Positions 6,771-12,708 of a stretch of DNA of 12,708 bases are shown in pieces. How positions within the stretch are numbered: position 1 is the first letter of the stretch; each line of letters starts with the position of its first letter. The notes below the pieces were generated by a model. The model worked only from the letters and a program-made list of their open reading frames with translations, was not told the origin of the DNA and did no database searches. This DNA is from Candidatus Brocadiia bacterium (GTDB taxonomy: Bacteria; Planctomycetota; MHYJ01; WSZJ01), in contig JABWAY010000096.1 in assembly GCA_013360825.1 (NCBI GenBank), positions 1 through 12,708 of the forward strand, read 5' to 3'. Both the position numbers and the translations under genes were made by a program.

Positions 6771-8189
6771 TCAGCCGCGGAGCCGGATCCGCGCCGCGTA
6801 GCCGCCGCAGGTGTGCTCCGCGCCGGGAAGAATGGTGAGCTCTTCCTCCAGCTTCAGCCCGTTCCCCTCGCGGATCACCTCGCGGACCAGCCTCGCGTTC
6901 TCCTCGTCCTCGACGCTGCAGGTCGAGTAGACGACGCGGCCGCCGGGTTTCACGACGCCGAGAGCCGCCCGGAGGATCGACCTCTGGATCGGGCCGAGCG
7001 CGCCGACGTCCCGCTCGCGGAGACGCCACCGGGCCTCGACCCGGCGGGAGAGGACGCCGGTGTTGGAGCAGGGGGCATCGACGAGGACGCCGTCGAAGAC
7101 GGGGCGCAGCGGAGGATGCTTGGCGTCGGCGGTCAGCAGGGTCACCCCCGCGCCGGTCCGGACGAAGGACGCGCGCATCGCATGGACCTTTCCCGGGTCG
7201 CTGTCCGCCGCCAGCACGTTCGCCCCGAGTTCCGCGAGCTGCGCGGACTTTCCTCCCGGGGCCGCGCAGAGATCGGCGATCCGCTCCCCCGCGCGGACCT
7301 GCATCAGCGGTGCGACGGCCTGCGCGGCCTCGTCCTGCACGGAGAACCAGCCGTCGCGGAACGACGCCAGGGCCGCGATCGGCCCCGCATGACGGAGCCG
7401 CGGAAGGCCGGGGTCGATGTCGATCCCCTCCTGCTTCAGCCGCGCGGCAAGCCCGGCGACCGTGCACCGGAGCGGATTCGCCCGGATCGACAGCTCCGGA
7501 TGCCGGTTTCCCGCCTCCAGCGCCGCGATCGTCGCGCGCGACCCCCATCGGGCGAGCCAGCGGCGCACCAGCCACCCCGGATGCGACAGCGCGCGGGAGA
7601 GATACGCCGGAGGATCCAGCACCGGGTCCGGCCAGAGGTCGCGGTCGAAAATCGCCACCCGCCCCGCCGGAACCGGGATGATCCGCCGGTGAGGGAGCCC
7701 CGGCCAGCGCTCCTCCACCGCCCTCGGAACCGTCCGCGGCCAGGTCTCCTCCTCCGCGGGAACGGGCTCCGCTTTCCGCGCAGCCCCGTCGGGACGGAAC
7801 TCCAGAAGCGCCCGCTGGATCGCCCGCAACACCCCGGTCGCGAACGCCCCCGCCCTCCCGTGCCCCGTCGATTTCGCCAGCTCCGTCGCCTCGTTCAGCA
7901 CCGCATACGCCGGCACCCGCTCGAGGAAGACCAGCTGGCAGACGGCCGTGCGCAGGATCCAGCGCATCGCGTCGTCCATCTTGTCGACCGGGATCGAGCT
8001 GAACGCGCCGAGCACGCCGTCGATCGTCCCGCGGTGGCGCACCGTCGCATAGACCAGCGCCGTCGCCAGCGCGCGGTCCGGCCCCGGAAGCCCCGCGAGG
8101 TCCAGCTCCCGGTCCAGCCCCTCCGCCGCGTACTCCCCCGCGCTCTCCGCCCCGCGCAGGACCCGGAGCGCCAGCGCCCGCGCGCTCAT
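6771..8189 (-). CDS. rsmB: 16S rRNA (cytosine(967)-C5)-methyltransferase RsmB
   Basis: A 472-residue SAM-dependent enzyme that methylates C967 of 16S rRNA. The N-terminal NusB-like RNA-binding domain covers about 1-126 (ALALRVLRGAE...YAVLNEATELAKSTG...VLRAIQR). The methyltransferase domain has motif I IADLCAAPGGKSAQLAEL (304-321), SAM-binding Asp329, motif IV DGVLVDAPCSNTG with Cys374 (product-release cysteine), and motif VI GGRVVYSTCS with Cys424 (nucleophile). This two-cysteine arrangement defines RNA m5C methyltransferases. Between the domains, about 127-195 is a Pro-rich stretch longer than in the typical 430-residue proteobacterial enzyme. It runs into ALSHPGWLVRRWLARWG, the usual domain-linker signature. 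The ATG overlaps the ribE stop as ATGA, implying translational coupling. A longer same-frame extension exists upstream but crosses ribE and trmD and is rejected. A palindrome follows the stop. Confidence 0.95.
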   Translation of the reverse strand: MSARALALRVLRGAESAGEYAAEGLDRELDLAGLPGPDRALATALVYATVRHRGTIDGVLGAFSSIPVDKMDDAMRWILRTAVCQLVFLERVPAYAVLNEATELAKSTGHGRAGAFATGVLRAIQRALLEFRPDGAARKAEPVPAEEETWPRTVPRAVEERWPGLPHRRIIPVPAGRVAIFDRDLWPDPVLDPPAYLSRALSHPGWLVRRWLARWGSRATIAALEAGNRHPELSIRANPLRCTVAGLAARLKQEGIDIDPGLPRLRHAGPIAALASFRDGWFSVQDEAAQAVAPLMQVRAGERIADLCAAPGGKSAQLAELGANVLAADSDPGKVHAMRASFVRTGAGVTLLTADAKHPPLRPVFDGVLVDAPCSNTGVLSRRVEARWRLRERDVGALGPIQRSILRAALGVVKPGGRVVYSTCSVEDEENARLVREVIREGNGLKLEEELTILPGAEHTCGGYAARIRLRG

Positions 8190-8785
8190 TTCCCCGCGAG
8201 GGCCGCGGCCGCGCGCCGCACGTACTTCGCCAGCACGTCGGTCTCGAGATTCACCAGGTCCCCAGGCGTCTTGTCCCCCAGCGTCGTCGCGTTCAGCGTG
8301 TGGGGAATGATCGTCACCGTAAACCCGTCCGCCACGACCCCGACGACCGTCAGGCTGATCCCGTCCACCGCGATCGATCCCTTCGGCGCAATCTCCGGCA
8401 TCAGCTCCGCCGGGGCATGGAACGTCCAGAGCAGGTCCCCGCCTTCGCGCTCGATCTTCTCCACCCGCCCGATCGCGTCGACATGCCCCGTCACGAAATG
8501 CCCGCCCAGCCGCTCGTCGGCCCGGAGCGCGCGTTCCAGATTGACCCGTCCCTCCTGCCGCGCCTGCCGCAGCGTCGTCTTCTTCAACGTCTCCCCCACC
8601 ACGTCGAACTCCACGATGTGGTCCTTCAGATCCACCGCCGTCAGGCAGACGCCGTCCACGGCGAAGCTCTCGCCGATCTTGAGGTCCGGAGGGAGTACCT
8701 CGATCCCGATCCCCAGACGCAGCTGCCCCGCGGAACGCTGGGCGCTGACCACGAACCCGACCGCCTGAATCAGCCCTGTGAACAT
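8186..8785 (-). CDS. ribE: Riboflavin synthase, alpha chain (RibE/RibC)
   Basis: A 199-residue enzyme catalysing dismutation of two 6,7-dimethyl-8-ribityllumazine molecules to riboflavin, normally as a homotrimer. The diagnostic N-terminus MFTGLIQAVG is present. The two lumazine-binding repeats are clear: GESFAVDGVCLTAV (38-51) is echoed by GSIAVDGISLTVV (136-148). The linker segment GGHFVTGHVD (94-103) and the C-terminal NLETDVLAKYV (179-189) are also conserved. Length matches the family (about 200-215). The start is placed at the ATG of MFTG. A second in-frame ATG two codons upstream (8791, giving MWMFTG) cannot be excluded, and neither has a strong Shine-Dalgarno sequence. The stop codon overlaps the rsmB ATG (ATGA). 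No other riboflavin genes (ribD, ribBA, ribH) are in the window. The 100-base gap to the divergent trmD is too short for a typical FMN riboswitch, and I recognise none there. Confidence 0.96.
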   Translation of the reverse strand: MFTGLIQAVGFVVSAQRSAGQLRLGIGIEVLPPDLKIGESFAVDGVCLTAVDLKDHIVEFDVVGETLKKTTLRQARQEGRVNLERALRADERLGGHFVTGHVDAIGRVEKIEREGGDLLWTFHAPAELMPEIAPKGSIAVDGISLTVVGVVADGFTVTIIPHTLNATTLGDKTPGDLVNLETDVLAKYVRRAAAALAGK

Positions 8786-8850
8786 CCACATAGCGTCCCA
8801 CAAGACCGCCCCGCTGTGAAGATTCCGCTGCCGCCGCCGACCCCGATCGC

Positions 8851-8885
8851 TTCCCCAGGCACCGGCTCTCCGGTAGCCTGCCGGG
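8851..8885 (+). promoter_or_regulatory. trmD start region: strong hairpin, with an overlapping leaderless-type promoter candidate
   Basis: CAGGC-ACCGG (8856-8865) and CCGGT-a-GCCTG (8870-8880) pair as a 10-bp stem with one bulged A (8875) and the tetraloop CTCT. The hairpin ends five bases before the trmD ATG, and no Shine-Dalgarno sequence is present. The same bases also read as a weak promoter: TTCCCC (8851-8856), 17 bases, then TAGCCT (8874-8879). That spacing would put the transcription start at or next to the ATG, giving a leaderless mRNA. The hexamers are poor matches (three of six each). The hairpin is certain as sequence; its function is inference. Confidence 0.4.
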
Positions 8886-9557
8886 ATGCTGACGGTCGAG
8901 ATCCTGACCCTCTTCCCCGAGATGTTCCCCGGGATGCTCTCCGCGAGCATCCTCGGGCTGGCGCGCCAGCGCGGGCTGCTCGACGTCCGCCTCCACAATC
9001 TCCGCGACTGGTCCGCCGACCGGCACCACAAGGTGGACGACCGCCCCTACGGCGGCGGCCCGGGGATGCTCCTCCGGCCTGAGCCGGTGTTCCGCGCCGT
9101 CGAGTGGCTCGTGGAGCACGGTTTCTCCGGCCGCCGCCTCCTGCTCACCCCCGGCGGCCGCACCTTCGACCAGGGCCTCGCCCGGGAACTCGCCGCCGCG
9201 CCGCGATTCCTCATGCTCTGCGGACACTACGAAGGGTTCGACGACCGCATCCGGACGGGGCTTCCGTGGGAAGAGGTCTCGATCGGGGACTACGTCCTGT
9301 CCGGCGGGGAGCCGGCGGCGCTCGCGATCCTCGACGCGGTCACACGGCTTGTGCCGGGCGCGCTCGGCGACCCCGAATCCCCGGTCGAGGAGAGCTTCAC
9401 CGCCGGACGGCTCGAGTACCCCCAGTTCACGCGACCGCGGGAATTCCGGGGAATGGCGGTCCCCGAAGTCCTGCTGGGCGGGAACCACGCGGAGATCGCC
9501 CGCTGGCGCGAGGAACAGTCCCGGCTCAGGACCGAACGCCGCCGGTCACAACCCTGA
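8886..9557 (+). CDS. trmD: tRNA (guanine(37)-N1)-methyltransferase TrmD
   Basis: A 223-residue SPOUT-class methyltransferase that forms m1G37 next to the anticodon, preventing +1 frameshifting. It is usually essential. The N-terminus MLTVEILTLFPEMFPGML is characteristic and fixes the start. Knot-domain motifs are present: DDRPYGGGPGM (51-61), LLTPGGRTFDQ, LMLCGHYEGFDDRI with the SAM-site GHYEG, and SIGDYVLSGGEPAALA, whose Asp is the expected catalytic base. The C-terminal tRNA-binding part contains EYPQFTRPREFRGMAVPEVLLGGNHAEIARWR. The C-terminal tail is short, giving a protein slightly under the 240-250 residues common elsewhere. The ATG lacks a Shine-Dalgarno sequence and sits directly behind a hairpin. 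The gene normally lies between rimM and rplS. Here it stands alone, divergent from ribE, and the next gene is a pyrophosphatase 246 bases away. Confidence 0.97.
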   Translation: MLTVEILTLFPEMFPGMLSASILGLARQRGLLDVRLHNLRDWSADRHHKVDDRPYGGGPGMLLRPEPVFRAVEWLVEHGFSGRRLLLTPGGRTFDQGLARELAAAPRFLMLCGHYEGFDDRIRTGLPWEEVSIGDYVLSGGEPAALAILDAVTRLVPGALGDPESPVEESFTAGRLEYPQFTRPREFRGMAVPEVLLGGNHAEIARWREEQSRLRTERRRSQP

Positions 9558-9567
9558 CCGGCCCTCC

Positions 9568-9613
9568 CCGGCACCCCGCCCCAGCCCGCCGGAATTTTGT
9601 TCTTTCTTCTCTT
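9568..9613 (+). terminator. Possible weak terminator after trmD (short stem plus T-rich run)
   Basis: CCGGC (9568-9572) can pair with GCCGG (9588-9592) across a 15-base C-rich loop. The second arm is followed at once by AATTTTGTTCTTTCTTCTC, the most T-rich stretch in this GC-rich window. The stem is only 5 bp, so classification as a rho-independent terminator is tentative. The T-rich strand could instead be part of the hppA promoter region. Confidence 0.35.
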
Positions 9614-9803
9614 CCGCTCCCCGGGACCTCTGAGTAATCTCTGCGCCTCAATTCGGGACACGCGACGCGGCCGGACACTCGCGCATCGTGGTCGGGACGC
9701 CCGCCGGTTTCGGTCCTCCCGCGCCACGAGTCGTGCAGGCCCGCCCGCCCGCCGTCCCGCCCGCTGACTTCGAACTCGAGAATCCCTTCCTTATGGAGTC
9801 GCC
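9614..9803 (+). other. Intergenic leader region upstream of hppA
   Basis: No ORF with coding character and no RNA gene is recognisable here. It should hold the hppA promoter. TAATCT at 9635-9640 is a weak -10 candidate without a good -35. That would leave a 5' leader of about 150 bases, in which I find no recognisable riboswitch. GGAG at 9795-9798, five bases before the hppA ATG, is the ribosome binding site. Confidence 0.3.
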
Positions 9804-12353
<2,550 letters not shown>

Positions 12354-12411
12354 CCGTCCCGGTGAGTCCTGAGCGCCGCCCGTGCGGGGCGCGCACCGGA
12401 CGCTGAGAGCA

Positions 12412-12443
12412 CGGGGGCTGCCGCGGGAGTGCGGCAGCCCCCG
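12412..12443 (+). terminator. 13-bp perfect hairpin downstream of hppA
   Basis: CGGGGGCTGCCGC (12412-12424) pairs without mismatch with GCGGCAGCCCCCG (12431-12443) around the 6-base loop GGGAGT, 58 bases after the hppA stop. There is no T-run downstream (GCTCCCCGG follows), so it is either an I-shaped terminator of the type common in GC-rich bacteria or an mRNA-stabilising 3' structure between hppA and the next gene, which starts 32 bases later. Confidence 0.6.
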
Positions 12444-12475
12444 CTCCCCGGCCCTGCGCATCGGAGAGAGGGGAC

Positions 12476-12708
12476 ATGGCGCGTCCTGGACCGCCGCTTC
12501 CGGCCCTGACCCTCCTGCTCGCCGCAGGCCCGTCCCTCCCGGCGCTCGCCTCGACCCTCGCCCCCTCGGATGGCTTCGGGATTTTCGCGGCGGAGGGCAC
12601 GATCCGCGGAGGGTGGATCCTCGCGCTGGCGGCGCTGGGATGCGCCGGAGTCGGGCTGGCCGCGGCCGCGATCCTGAAGGGCCGCGTGCGCCGGTCGGAC
12701 ACGGGAGG
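12476..12708 (+). CDS. Unrecognised small secreted/membrane protein, 3'-partial
   Basis: The frame is open from an ATG at 12476 to the window end (77 codons plus two bases) and no stop is reached. GGAG and GAGAGGGG lie just upstream of the ATG, a convincing ribosome binding region. The N-terminus looks like a signal peptide: MARPGPPLPALTLLLAAGPS, then LPALAS, with cleavage likely after the ALA near residue 25. A short linker (TLAPSDGFGIFAAEGTIRGG) leads to one strongly hydrophobic Gly/Ala-rich helix at about 46-67, followed by a basic stop-transfer end (KGRVRR). This is the topology of an exported type I membrane protein, or the first helix of a multi-pass protein such as an ExbB/TolQ-like or proteolipid subunit, but nothing visible decides between these. 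It follows hppA in the same direction, separated by a terminator-like hairpin. Function is unknown. Confidence 0.6.
   Translation, partial: MARPGPPLPALTLLLAAGPSLPALASTLAPSDGFGIFAAEGTIRGGWILALAALGCAGVGLAAAAILKGRVRRSDTG

Noticed and set aside
4445..6838. A 797-codon plus-strand open frame opposite the secreted hydrolase, and similar plus-strand frames at 3081-4448 and 6813-8768.
   Set aside because: Arg/Gly/Glu-rich low-complexity translations mirror real minus-strand genes with intact catalytic motifs. They are GC-driven shadows.
8786..8885. FMN riboswitch upstream of ribE.
   Set aside because: The space is only 100 bases and none of the conserved FMN-aptamer segments is recognisable. The only structure seen is the hairpin next to the trmD start.
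6771..9488. A 905-codon open frame extending rsmB upstream through ribE and trmD.
   Set aside because: The extension has no family features and overlaps two unmistakable genes. RsmB starts at the ATGA overlap at 8189.
12372..12396. A second GC-rich hairpin just after the hppA stop (GCGCC...GGCGC).
   Set aside because: Only about five contiguous pairs form, with mismatches towards the loop. It is indistinguishable from background in sequence this GC-rich, and the 13-bp hairpin downstream is far better.

Overview
This is a gene-dense, very GC-rich bacterial chromosomal segment (roughly 70% G+C by eye) with nine protein-coding genes. Seven are complete and the two at the edges are cut. I see no RNA genes, CRISPR arrays, insertion sequences, integrases or phage genes. 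Several traits fit a Planctomycetota-like or related environmental bacterium: a large secreted alpha/beta hydrolase with HEAT-like repeats, an RsmB with an extra stretch between its two domains, and a long K+-type membrane pyrophosphatase with a signal-peptide-like N-terminus. This placement is an inference from protein style, not from a marker comparison.

Layout. (1) Positions 1-1515, plus strand: the C-terminal part of a gamma-glutamyltransferase-family Ntn-hydrolase, whose N-terminus lies upstream of the window. (2) Positions 6673 down to 1537, minus strand: four closely spaced genes in the order secreted hydrolase, membrane glycosyltransferase-like protein, aldo/keto reductase, VOC-fold protein. 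Gaps are 32, 50 and 36 nt, so they could be one transcript. A good -10 hexamer and a strong ribosome binding site precede the hydrolase. No common pathway is evident. (3) Positions 8785 down to 6771, minus strand: riboflavin synthase (ribE) and the 16S rRNA m5C967 methyltransferase (rsmB), coupled by an ATGA stop/start overlap. A perfect 20-bp palindrome follows rsmB and probably separates this unit from the hydrolase unit. (4) Position 8886 onward, plus strand: trmD, divergent from ribE and without its usual rpsP/rimM/rplS neighbours. A strong 10-bp hairpin with one bulged base ends five bases before its ATG. (5) Positions 9804-12353: a membrane-integral pyrophosphatase (hppA) that uses PPi hydrolysis to pump H+ and/or Na+. 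A 13-bp hairpin follows it, then the start of a small secreted or membrane protein that runs off the window.

Most of the content is housekeeping (riboflavin, rRNA and tRNA modification, ion pumping) beside a small accessory operon. I do not find convincing evidence of a new biological system. The items most worth a second look are the roughly 75-residue extra loop and altered conserved motif in the pyrophosphatase, the trmD start region, the domain make-up of the secreted hydrolase, and the palindrome between rsmB and the hydrolase.
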